Below, in pieces: positions 13,401-34,305 of a stretch of 64,000 nucleotides of DNA. Position 1 is the first letter of the stretch; every line of letters starts with the position of its first letter. The notes beneath the pieces are model-generated. The model worked only from the letters and a program-made list of their open reading frames with translations. It did no database searches and had not been told where the DNA came from. The position numbers were made by a program, and so were the translations under genes. The DNA comes from Ciona intestinalis (Eukaryota > Chordata > Ascidiacea > Phlebobranchia > Cionidae): positions 3,550,646 to 3,614,645 of the forward strand of contig NC_020170.2 in the NCBI RefSeq assembly GCF_000224145.3, given 5' to 3'.

Positions 13401-16400
13401 TACCCTCACTGTGTTTTGAACAATTAACAACGGTCTATAGAAGTCGTGAAAATCTAATTTTATAAGTCTTTGGATTTTCTTTGTTTACTACTAAATAGGG
13501 CAAGAAAACTGAACGAAAATGTGTCCCATCTTCCCCCACCCTACTATATATTAGTATGCCTTGTATCAAGGAGGTAGCTGTTCCAATGTCATACATGTTA
13601 ATCTATATCTTTCAACTGACTGTTACGTAATTTAATTTTCCCAAACTCCCAGATAATAAGCAGAGTTTGATTTTTATTACGTAACACGTCGTTGTGGTTT
13701 TCTTTAAAGGTCAAATCGACAATATGTTGTGCTATGCTATCCACACAGTCAAGGTGCTACAGTTCCTGTAAGTTACATTTTAAATTCATTTTTCACTTGC
13801 GGCCTGAAATGCAGTTAGCAAAAATCAATGCATTAATTACTCGTGCATCTCGCTTTGCACTAAACTGTTGCCTTTAGCTTAGGCATAACTGTGATTCCGA
13901 TAAACTAGAGGTGCCATTTTTAATGTTACATATAATTTGCAATTTACATTAAAATCTCAATAGTTATTTTTGAACATTAAGATAAAAGGAAATGGCGTAA
14001 GAGCTCAAATGGCATTCTTTTGGTTAAGATAAAAAACTAAAAAAAAACTTTTTATATATATATACTTGGTAAACTGCTATTTCATACATATACAATAAAT
14101 ATTTTTATGAATACAAACAAAAATGTATACTCAGTGAACAGCCATTTCTTGTACTATTTTTTTAATGTTTACTTGGGTACCTTAGTCTTCATAGTTTTTG
14201 ATATACATTTTTCTATTTGGATAAACCACTTGAGGCCATATGGTGAGAACAATGACCATTAAGTGTCACTAAGGACACTCACACTAACTAGGGATCGCCA
14301 TTATAAATCTATAACTGTAAGTTTGACCCTTTTTGTAAGGCCTGCTTCACTGTTGGACTTCCAGCGCCTATAAAAGTGCTTGTCAGTGAGCATGAGGTGT
14401 ATGAATGAATACACACCGCGTGTAACCAGTAGATTGGTTTACCCAGAAAAGCATTATCAAAAATACTTAAATCTGTGTATAGTAACAACTAACATACCAC
14501 TTAGTGCACTTACCAGGCATTTTTCACACTACATTAATCAGTAATAAATACAACTTACCAGTTATTTTAATTTTCTTTCACAAAAATACACATCTAACTA
14601 CCAAGCCTCTTCTGCATTTTAAAAACCTGTTGCCTAATGTTATACTAATATATGTATATAAGAAAATATACACTTTACTAACTAATACGATCACTTGTTC
14701 ACAGGACATTTCACAGTTCATTAGCATAAAACGTAAAAACTCATACGAATTCCACCGTCGTCACTCGGGGGCAGCAGAGCAGCTACAAATTCGACGACTG
14801 TCAGCTGCATCGTCATTTGAAGGTAACTTGATAAGTACCAGGTTAAAATTTTTTTGGACAAGTTTATCATATATGGATGATTGAGAATGATGGATAGTGG
14901 ATAGAAATATTCTGGTACTTTTGCTACAGGGCTTTTAGCTGCTCATCTGGTAAAAAATTGTAGTGTGTTTTTAACATTTCGTGGATTACAGTTGGTCTAA
15001 CATTTCGTGGATTACAGTTGGTTTTGAAGTTATGGTTATATAATTCTATAAGCACATGATATCCCATTTTTTTCTAATTTAGTTTTATTCAATTACCATA
15101 CTCTTTTAGAGTCGTGAGGATATTGGTATATATTTCCGTAAATGTTTTCTGTTAAATACTAAATGGGGCGATAAATTATTTTACCTAATTTTTGTGCAAA
15201 CTGCAAAATTTGTCTTTTACCCCAAATTTAAAAAAATAAATTATATATATATTGAATTTTTTCATTGAGTTCTAACATGTAAAAAAAAGTTTAAAAAAAT
15301 CTAATTAGCTGAGATATTTTCCACAAAAATTGTTTTCTTTTGTGCCCATTTTTGATTTAACTATTTCACTTTTTAGTTGTAGTACAACTTTAATTTCAAA
15401 TGAAACTTCTTGCGTATTTACATTTAAATCTCTTTGTTAGTTTTGCCAAACATTTTCAAATTTATTGATTTATTTCTAAGATCTGTGGCTGTAATTTTAA
15501 AGTCAAATGAATTATAAATGTACATGGTATCCTTGAAACACAAAGTATTGAAATTTATTTTAATTTAAAACTATTATTTATTTTTGTCGTAAGGGTTATG
15601 GACCAATCTGTACTAAATCCAGATCTTATCTCATTGCATGACCTTGTTATAGGACTTCACTGATATAGAATGTAGTTTTCAAGTCATTCCAGATCGTTTA
15701 AAAATGGTTACAGAAAACAGTTGTATTCGGTGGTGCAGCCAGAAACAAAAATTATAAAAACCTTTTTTTGTTTACCTTAGTATAATGAGAAAGAATAAAA
15801 AGTACATTTTAAGACTCAATTCGTAGTTTTTTATGTAAAATATTTGTTTAGTCTCTCGTAAAACACATATCATACCTGCGTTTTTAATCAGACAAAAACT
15901 AGTAACAAAAACAAAAAACCTTGGGTAGTGTCTTAAATTTTGATGTTATTTTTAGGGGATGGATCGCACAGAAGAACCAACTCTTTAGCAAAAATTCACT
16001 CCATGGCAATCGAAGCACCTATTACTCAGGTTTGCATTCATAATACATTACTCCTTCAAAAATCTGTGGTTTTTAGTCTAAAATCTCTAAAAACTGTGTT
16101 TTTAGTTTAAATTCTTTAAAAATGTATGTTTTTCTGTATAAATTCTCTAAAAATCTGTGTGTTTTGCTCAGATCATCAATTTAATCAATGTTGTGAAAGA
16201 CTGCAGTCAGCCGTCTGAAACTGAAGTTTTGGAACAAATTCTTGAGATTTTACGAAACTCTGAACTTTATTCTCCTGCTGACTTACCTAACAAGTCTCGT
16301 GATCCAATGTTATCCGATTTTGTGGAAGGACTGGTCACGGTAAGAATATAAAATCCTGTTCAGCGTAAATTCCGTTATTTTGATCCTGACATGCATGTGT

Positions 16401-19400
16401 TCATTCTACACAGTTTGTTACTGCAATAAATTTCATTAAGTATTGGTCTGCAAGCGAATTATGGCATATTCCAATAGTATGCCAAGTTATAACTATTTTC
16501 AAATTCAAAATCTAAAATCTAGTCACCATATAGTTGCCACTTAGATTTAAAAAATATATAGCAGTTACAGTCCATGTATTTTCTTTGGTTTGAAGTTGTT
16601 TTTGGGCCAAAAATTTCCACCAAAAGCAAAATTTGCTGTTACTAGTAAAAAAAACTATTAAAAAGTAATTGATTTTCAAATGTAAAATACAAGATTTAAC
16701 AAGTTTTATTAAAGATTCTTTTGACATAACATGTTGTTCAAAAACCTTATAAAAATTTGGTAAATAGAAATTTAGGCAAAAAAATTTGTTCATGAATGGT
16801 TTGATACATATTTGACATAAGTTTAAATTATTTTTAAAAAAAGTTTAGCCCTTTTTTTTCTACTGACTAAAATTGTTTGTCTACAATTCAGGGCACTGGT
16901 TTTAGTCACAGAAGATCATCTGGTGGGGAAAATATTCTCAGCAGAAGTAAGTGTTAAAATATAATTCATAATATATTCATCTTATTTCAGGTATATATAT
17001 ATATATACAAATTACATATATATACAAATTACATATATATATACAAATTACAGTATAATATAGTGTTCACAATTTTTTAAAACATAATTTTGGGTGACAT
17101 CCGTAAAATTAAGTTAAAGTCCTGGTAGTCTAGAAATGGAAACCTTCTTGATTAATGTTGTGAATGCAACATACTTTACATCTGCCAAGAATAGGACAAA
17201 ACACTTCGTAAAAATCTGCTGCAAATAAGATTAAACATGGACTTAGTTAAAAATTTCCATAAAAAAGAGGAATGCTTGTAACAAATTCTACTGCAAAAAA
17301 TTAACTCAGTTAAAAATTTCTGTCAAAAATTAAAATTTGCTGCCTACGTCCTGATTGCGTACACGGACATTGTGCATCCCTACTCACTGAGCATTGTTAA
17401 AGAACAATGCCCTTCCACAGCCCCTCCTAACAGCGCTTCGACCAAATCTTCAGCAGGGAAAGGGGGTCTCACTCGAACGAATGAAAATCCGGCAATCGCA
17501 ATGTGTTTGGAGAACTATGACTCGTGGGATTATGACGTACTTGCTCTAGAGCGTGTTTCAGTGAAAAAGTGAGTTGCTCATTTGTTTGGTTGTTTGGAGT
17601 TGGTGGATTTTGTTTTTTTTGAGTTGTTGCACCCAATTGTCACTTTTTGTACTATGGAGACATTTTACATGAATAAAATTTTTTTTAATATGACTTGCAT
17701 CACTGTGAGGTTTTGCCAAAATTAAAACTGACGTTTTTATCTTTATTTACAATAATTGCACATGTTTCTTACTTTCTGTACTAACAGAGACATTTTTAAT
17801 GTAAAAATGCAACACTATAAATAGCATTTAAAAAACTCCACTCCCACAGTGGCACCAAAAGTATCTTTGTATTTCTAAAGTGTGACAAACTTTCACCACC
17901 ACTAACCCTCACATAAACCCACCACAGACCACTTGTGCACTCTGGTATGCACGCACTGGGCCAGTTTAATGTGTGCGAGGTATTAGACTGTACGCCCACT
18001 ACACTGCACTCGTGGCTGGTAGCAATTGAGCAGAACTACCATGCAAGCAACCCTTACCACAACTCAACACACGCAGCTGATGTTCTTCATGCTACGGCTT
18101 ATTTTCTTAAGAAAGATCGACTTAAGGTTAGAATTCATTGGTTAGATGTGATTTTCAATGTATCTACCACACTATCTATGTTGAATGAATGAATGTAACT
18201 TACTTTATCCTTGTGGGTTGGAAATTGACAAACAATATAACACGGGTGTTCATACACCTTGAGCCAGCTTAGGAGTACCGTTTATGTTAATTTGTGGATG
18301 ATTAGTTTTTGGGATTTTTTTCTTTTGATTTGTGCCATTGCTCTATAACCCAGTAACATATTCCTTTTTTTTAAAAAAGTAAAGATTAAAATGCGCCGCA
18401 CATCTGGTTTCCGCGGGTAAAAAATTGTTTCAAATATCTTTGTACTTTTTTTCCCTGTGATGTACAACATCAATCTATGCCCCAATTTAAATCAAGTAAA
18501 ATAATTGTGTTGTAATAGGAATTTAAATATGTTGCATGAACACAAAACAGAAGTATGTAGACCAAACGCATGGAACAAAAATGCAAATTTAAAAATTGTA
18601 TCAGACTTAACAACAAGTTGCGTGAAATTGTGGTCGGATTTGGTGTTGGTGACGTACGTTAAAACGGGAGTAAGCCGGTTTTACGATCATATATTACGCA
18701 CGGGTTTATTTTCTTTTTATAAGTTTTCCATTAAGCATGACGTAGCACAGTTATTTTAAAAACAATATCGCTTGTGCCATATTAAAAGATTGTCAAATTT
18801 GCGGATGTGGACTCGCGCAATTTCCTACATTCTAATAAAAATTACGGTTGAGAAAAATTGACTTACGCATTACTGAAAATTTTTGCCCGGCACCACTGAA
18901 AACTAAATGGCAAAAAAAAAACCTGGTTTCACTGAAAAATTAATGGCAGAAAACTATGCCCGGTATCAGTGAAAAATTTGTTCTTGAAAAAGATACCTGG
19001 CATAACTGAAAAATTACTCCCGGCATCACTGAAAACTTATGCCCGGCATCACTGAAATTTTTTTTTTAATTATACCTGGCATCACTAAAAACCGATAATT
19101 TACCTGGTAACACTGCAATACAGAATTGGATGGAGCCCTTAGATGAAATAGCAGCGTTGTTGGCTGCCATCATACATGATGTAGATCACCCAGGTCGTAC
19201 AAATAACTTCCTTGTCAACTCAAGCAGCCCACTAGCTTTACTTTATAACGACACGTAAGTTGAATAGAAATTGTAGTTTGTTTGTTCTTGTGTAGTGGGG
19301 TAATGACAGGGGTCATAATAAGGGTGTTACGTTTTTTTTTATACATTTGTGCCTCCTTACGTGTTACTCTTACCACGTATGTAATTTTTAGGGTAATTAT

Positions 19401-21742
19401 TTCTTATTGAATTTTTTTATTTTTTTTGTAATGTAAAACTGACAATATCGACAACAAATAAAGGGCCATTGGGTTGGAGCAATTACCGGTAAATATTTTC
19501 CAAGAACACATACACCGACAATAATGAATCAAATATGTCATATTTTTTAATTTTTTAAGTAAAAAATGAACATTTTATTTAGTGCTGTACTGCAAAAAAA
19601 TTGCAATAATTTTATTCTAAACAAACAAAATTGAATTTTTTTGGCACAATTACTTAAAATGAAATGAATATTTTATTCAGTGCTGTACTGGAAAGCCACC
19701 ACGCTGCATTTGCTTTCAAATTCACTGTGAACAACGATAAGTGCAACATTTTCAAGAATTTGTCAAAGTGAGTTATCAATTTTACACTCCTGTAAAAAAT
19801 CTCTTAAAATAAAGTCATAACTTTATTGACGTATGTTGTCGAATGTTTATACTGTTTCTATGGACTGGGGAATGATTTTAAAACCACATGTCATAAACAA
19901 ACCTCGTTAGAAGTCCTAAATTTAAGTGTAAATAAATTTTACCAAAATATGAAATGTTTTTAAAGTTGTGGATGACGTTATTTTAATGAAAAAAAATATG
20001 TCAAAACCTATTGGTAATCAGTATATGTTAAAGGAGTTTTAAAATTTTACCTACAAGTAAGCATGAGGTGTATGAAAGCCACTATTCATGTGAATCAATG
20101 CATCTTATTTTTACTTGTGTAGCAGGGCAACTATAGTTGTTATAACAGAAGTGGTCTGTTTCATGCACCTTGTGCCAGCTGACAAGTTACCACATGTGTA
20201 ACATTGTTCTATGTGAATAAGGGACAGCCAATGTCATTTATACAGACTGTCAATGCCATACATATATATATATATATATATGTCTGTATAACATATCATC
20301 ATTAATTGCAGAGAAAATTTTATGACAATTCGGCAATCCATTATTGATATGGTATTGGCAACAGAACTATCAAAGCACTTCGAACATGTCAACAAATTCA
20401 TCAGTATTGTTACGAAAAACAACAGCAACAATCCAGACTCTGTAAGCTGGTTTGTAGGGCTTATAAGTGTGGTGTAGTTTTTCATAGGGACTGTTCGGTT
20501 CTGTTCTGTATTGATGAGATTTTATGCCAAAGGGACCTGGGATTTAGGCGACAGTTGGCACATTTACTGTTTGTGTATTTTGTATTAAAAATCTCTAGTG
20601 GTATATTTCCCATTGAACCGCACAAATGACTGTATTAGTACCAGTTTCATTTGAAAAAAACATTTTTTAATTTTAATTTTTTTAAAACGGAAAAAAAATA
20701 ATCAACTTAAAAAATTTAAAAACATGTAGTATTCGTTTATTTTTTTTGCTCTAGGAGACCACTAGTGGTAGCACAGGGCGTGCAACGAGCGGACAGAATG
20801 CAGCTGTGACACATGAACTTAAAACTCTCATCAAACGTGTGATGATAAAAGTTGCAGATGTTATTAACCCGGCTCGGAAAACTCCGTTATGTGTGGAGTG
20901 GGCACGCAGGATATCGGAAGAATATTTCGCACAGGTTACGATTTTGAATATTATTAAATTTATTTGTCTATTTGATTACGGTAGCAAAGATTTGGTATTT
21001 TAAACCAAAAGACAGGATATAGAGATTTGTTTTCTATTCTGGTATAATAAATTTATTTGTCTCTCCCATTACGGTAGCAAAGATTTGGAAATATTTAAAC
21101 AAAAAAGCGATTTGTTTTCTATTCTGTAAGGGTAGTCAGAGTAAAAAATTTTTTTTGTCCATTAAAGTAAGAAAAAAAGAAAAAATAAGAAAATTTTTTT
21201 TTTTCTTTAGACTGACGAAGAGAAAAGGTTAGGCCTCCCTGTCGTGATGCCACATTTTGACAGAAACACTTGCAGCATGCCCAAGTCACAAATGACTTTC
21301 ATGGATTATTTTCTAACAGACATGTTTGAAGCGTGGCATGGTATGTATGGATGCAATTTTTTCAAAAATGACAAGAATGACAAGAGTAAAATAAACAAAT
21401 TTCCAACTTTTGTAAAAAAACAAATTTCAATTTTTTCTAAAGAAATACATGAAATTTATTTTTGTTCAAAAAAAAGAATTTTCACAAATTTCAGAGTTCT
21501 GTGGTATGGAAGATGTGATGAACAACCTCACTGATAATTACAACTACTGGAAGAAGTTACAAGATCGAGGAGTGATGCGGTTGGCTGAGCTCGAGGACGA
21601 GGAGTTTGCCGACCTCCACTATGATCCTTCTGTGAGCGGACGTCACTGGAAGTATTCCGACGAGAAAAAAGACTCAGAAATTCCGGACTCGGATTCGATA
21701 GTTAACAAAACAGGAACCATAGGGAACCATTTGCCCCATTGA
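7468..21742 (+). CDS. PDE8: cAMP-specific phosphodiesterase 8 (PDE8A/B orthologue)
   Basis: Exons: 7468-7503 (first usable ATG), 7982-8038, 8444-8631, 9126-9185, 10914-10971, 11471-11559, 12041-12119, 12358-12498, 12872-12960, 13710-13767, 14705-14822, 15956-16029, 16172-16339, 16892-16946, 17421-17568, 17928-18126, 19124-19254, 19681-19767, 20312-20441, 20755-20934, 21211-21340, 21495-21742. All junctions are GT-AG and phases agree, giving about 840 residues (human PDE8A 829). Order: receiver-like domain, PAS domain, linker with [12 protein letters not shown], then the class I phosphodiesterase HD domain. It hydrolyses cAMP at low concentration in the cytoplasm. Catalytic signatures are YHNSTH (about residue 516), HDVDHPG (about 557) and the purine-clamp Gln in SQMTFMDYF. 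The acidic C-terminal tail is longer than in vertebrates. The N-terminal end is uncertain (see 6059-7416), so a myristoylated MGC start is neither shown nor excluded. The acceptor at 17421 could alternatively lie slightly downstream. Confidence 0.93.
8822..9028. mobile_element. Short non-autonomous DNA transposon candidate
   Basis: TCTGAAAAGTCACTGTGTA at the left end is matched, in reverse complement and with a few mismatches, by the right end near 9010-9028. These form terminal inverted repeats of about 17-19 bases around roughly 170 bases with no ORF. It lies in a PDE8 intron. A mariner-type origin is a guess. Confidence 0.45.
10266..10505 (+). mobile_element. tRNA-derived SINE, in PDE8 intron
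   Basis: A tRNA-like head has an A box (TAGCTCAGTGG at 10270) and a B box (GGTTCAATGC at 10321). It is followed by a body (TGTCCTTGGGCAATACACTT, then GGGTAATGGGCCGACC) that recurs elsewhere in the window. It does not fold into a complete tRNA and lacks a proper acceptor stem, so it is a SINE and not a tRNA gene. Confidence 0.65.
12041..13767 (+). other. PDE8: PDE8 PAS domain exons
   Basis: Four exons encode the single PAS domain: [15 protein letters not shown] (strands A-B), [19 protein letters not shown] (helical core), [18 protein letters not shown] and [10 protein letters not shown] (C-terminal strands). In PDE8 family members the PAS region influences catalytic activity and protein interactions. 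All junctions keep phase. Confidence 0.85.
13353..13550 (+). mobile_element. MITE family A copy (PDE8 intron)
   Basis: About 198 bases with terminal inverted repeats: the right end reads GTGTCCCATCTTCCCCCACC then CTACTATATA, and the left end is its degraded reverse complement (GGTGGTGTAAGATGAGACAC). The interior motif AACAATTAACAACGGTCTAT is shared with all other copies in the window. No coding capacity. Confidence 0.8.
14972..15022 (+). repeat. 26-bp direct repeat, two units
   Basis: The 25-base unit TAACATTTCGTGGATTACAG plus TTGGT occurs at 14972-14996 and again, identically, at 14998-15022 within a PDE8 intron. Confidence 0.9.
16062..16171 (+). repeat. Degenerate ~33-bp tandem repeat ending at a PDE8 splice acceptor
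   Basis: About three and a half units of the pattern CTGTG-TTTTTAG-TTTAAATTCT-TAAAAA run directly into the acceptor TTTTGCTCAG used by exon 16172-16339. The polypyrimidine tract is therefore itself part of the last repeat unit. Confidence 0.7.
16991..17052 (+). repeat. AT-rich minisatellite
   Basis: Three units of (TA)n followed by CAAATTACA in a PDE8 intron. Confidence 0.9.
18184..18290 (-). mobile_element. Truncated SINE (antisense to PDE8)
   Basis: GAATGAATGTAACTTACTTT followed by TATAACACGGGTGTTCATAC and GCCAGCTTA is the reverse complement of the 3' half of the recurring SINE. It sits about 60 bases after a PDE8 splice donor. Confidence 0.65.
18881..19123 (+). repeat. Minisatellite of ~22-30 bp units abutting a PDE8 acceptor
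   Basis: Around eight degenerate units built on GCCCGGCATCACTGAAAA occupy the 3' end of the intron. The last unit (CCTGGTAACACTGCAATACAG) supplies the splice acceptor of the HDVDHPG exon (19124-19254). Confidence 0.85.
20092..20215 (-). mobile_element. Truncated SINE (antisense to PDE8)
   Basis: TTGTTATAACAG, GTTTCATGCACCTTGTGCCA and GTTACCACATGTGTAAC match the reverse complement of the SINE body. It lies in a PDE8 intron. Confidence 0.55.
20945..21128 (+). repeat. ~93-bp diverged tandem duplication in a PDE8 intron
   Basis: The stretch TTACGGTAGCAAAGATTTGG with flanking AAATTTATTTGTCT and GATTTGTTTTCTATTCTG occurs twice in tandem, starting about 10 bases after the donor of exon 20755-20934. 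Confidence 0.75.
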
Positions 21743-22783
21743 CGCTGTCGAACCGACAGTCGCATGATTATGTTGCGTGTTATCTCAAACTGTCAAACTT
21801 TTTTTTGTTTTCTCTCGTTTTTACTGCCCTTTTCAAACCAGCGCCAGTGAAAGACGTATTTTATCAAAATCCGTTGCCCTATTAGACGATGTTGTTTTTG
21901 CAAAGTTCGGTCACTTAAATACGCACCAACAAACGTAATGGTTAGTCTAGGCCTCACATGTCATATTCGAATTTGCTTGCATCACCCATTGCTTCAATTG
22001 TGAATCGACAATGACACGCACAAACGTTTCTCATGCCCAGCATTGGTGTCAGCTTCGAATTTCCTTTTGTAAACTGTTTATAAATCTAATGCAAGTGTAG
22101 AGTTACTGCTTTTTTGTTTCTATCGTGGCACCTCAAAAACTACACTGGCCTTTGGCTTTTACTTTTTATGCTATTCTACTTTAGCTTTTGCGCACACAAA
22201 TCACAATGGACATCAAATCCCTATATTTTACCCTTTAGGCCCCTTGAAAAAATTCTCGAGCATGTAATACGACATGTCCAGCCTATACACCCCATGTCAC
22301 CAACCACAATGAAACACTGTGCGTAAAATCTTGCTTACAGCGAATCAACCCCATTTTCCAACGCAATTCGTAGCTCTGGCCTAAGTTGCATACATAACAA
22401 CACTGATGATGCATTCCAACCATCAAGTCAACACTATTAACTTTGGCGTATTATTGTATTACATAGTATTTTTTCGTCGTTCTTGCGTACAAAAAACGAC
22501 AGCCCTTTTTGCATAACATGTCCAATCAACCGGTTTTTCCCACCTCCCAAAATATTCGTAAACCTTTCAATTCGAAACTTACTGCCTGGTCATTAATAAT
22601 TTTCACTTTTAACAAGTTCTGTACCCGCCCCCACCCTGTTTTATCATTCACTTTTACTTGCCAAACTAGACAAGTTATATACATTGTAAAAATAACATAT
22701 TTCCTATTGTAGTCTCGCAACGATTTTACTTTTTTAGTTTTATTTTCAAAACCTCGCGTTGTCTGTTGTACCGGGCAGTGACA

Positions 22784-22812
22784 CTCGCTAAGTGGCCTGA
22801 GTACTTAGCGAG
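22784..22812. other. Perfect 10-bp stem hairpin
   Basis: CTCGCTAAGT, a 9-base loop (GGCCTGAGT), then ACTTAGCGAG. It lies about 1 kb after the PDE8 stop, in possible 3' UTR. It does not match the histone 3' stem-loop consensus; function unknown. Confidence 0.6.
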
Positions 22813-23311
22813 GAATTGTTCCGCCTTCATTTTAATAGTACTCCGGTTTTGCAGAGCGTTCGTTATTCTTGTATATTGTTTTGTTTAGTTAATATACAAA
22901 ACCTGCACCATTGGTATTTGTGGGAAAACTGGAATATATCATTTGAACGAAAAGGCGAAGAAGGCACAGCGTGAAGACAAATTTGAAACTATCTTAAAGA
23001 CTAAGAAAGAAGAACATTTGTGAAAAAAAATGAAAAGAGAAAAGCAATGTGTGAAATCAAATCCCAACTAAAGTGTTGTAGGCCAACACAAGACTAAAAA
23101 GAACCAGTGTTTTTCCAGGAGATCAGTTGTAAATGAGGTTAGGTGTGGAAAGTTACTGCGTTATTTGACCTGCTAAGTGTTTATTGTGTTCAGTTTAGTT
23201 CTATGGTGTCTAGTATGTGGAATTAATGCTAAGGTTTGGCCATTACCTATTTCATATAAGCTGTGCGGTTTAACTATTTTAATTGGACATTTTCCTCTGT
23301 CACCAATATAA

Positions 23312-23495
23312 TATAGTAGGGTGGGAGAAGATCGGACACCTCATAATATCCTGATCATGTTTTAAACAATTTACAATGGTCTATGGAAGTTGTGAAAATA
23401 CGGTTTTATGATTCTTTGAATGTTCTTTGTTTACTAGCAAATGGGACAAGAAAATAGAATGAAAAAGTGTCCCATCTTCCCCCCAGCCTACTGTA
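23312..23495 (+). mobile_element. MITE family A copy (PDE8-NNT intergenic)
   Basis: Left end TATAGTAGGGTGGGAGAAGA and right end GTGTCCCATCTTCCCCCCAG form near-perfect inverted repeats; the interior matches the family (TTTAAACAATTTACAATGGT). Confidence 0.85.
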
Positions 23496-23745
23496 CTAAA
23501 ACAGATGTCCAACATATATCCCGATTGGTACTTACAGCACTGGCAAATATTACTAACACTGCGGCCGTTACTTTTTACTCTCATTTTTACTTATTCTGAT
23601 CCAAGAGAACCAGTATGACAATTTTATTTGATTTTAACACGCTGAAAGTTACATTTTTCACCAAACTACAGTTTCAAGCTAGAAGTAATGTACACAGCAC
23701 ACGCTAAAATCGTCTACAGACAAAGAAAAACCTAAAAATAAATCA

Positions 23746-23751
23746 TTTATT
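23746..23751 (-). promoter_or_regulatory. Candidate NNT polyadenylation signal
   Basis: AATAAA on the minus strand about 146 bases past the NNT stop codon. A second AATAAA occurs near 23623-23628. Which one is used cannot be told from sequence. Confidence 0.4.
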
Positions 23752-23896
23752 AATAGGCACTTTTCTACGCTTGATCAAAACACGAAAACAGTCCAAAAAT
23801 TATTCTAAAACCGCCGTTTTTTTAAACATGATATTTCGAATAAAAACAAATCGGATATAAAAATGGCACGAAAGTGATTGAGATGATCATGTGAGA

Positions 23897-34305
<10,409 letters not shown>

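Larger units (their letters stand above)
16892..21742 (+). other. PDE8: PDE8 catalytic HD domain exons
   Basis: Eight exons (16892 to 21742) carry the phosphodiesterase catalytic domain. Visible signatures are [15 protein letters not shown] at the domain start, [30 protein letters not shown] (codons 19175-19195 for HDVDHPG), [59 protein letters not shown] and [19 protein letters not shown]. The metal-binding His and Asp residues and the invariant Gln are all present, so the enzyme should be active. Confidence 0.93.
21743..23896. other. Intergenic region between convergent PDE8 and NNT
   Basis: About 2.15 kb between the two stop codons. It should contain both 3' UTRs. It holds a perfect hairpin (22784-22812), a second inverted repeat (TTGTATATT ... 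AATATACAA near 22875-22905) and a MITE copy (23312-23495). No coding exon is recognised. Confidence 0.6.
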
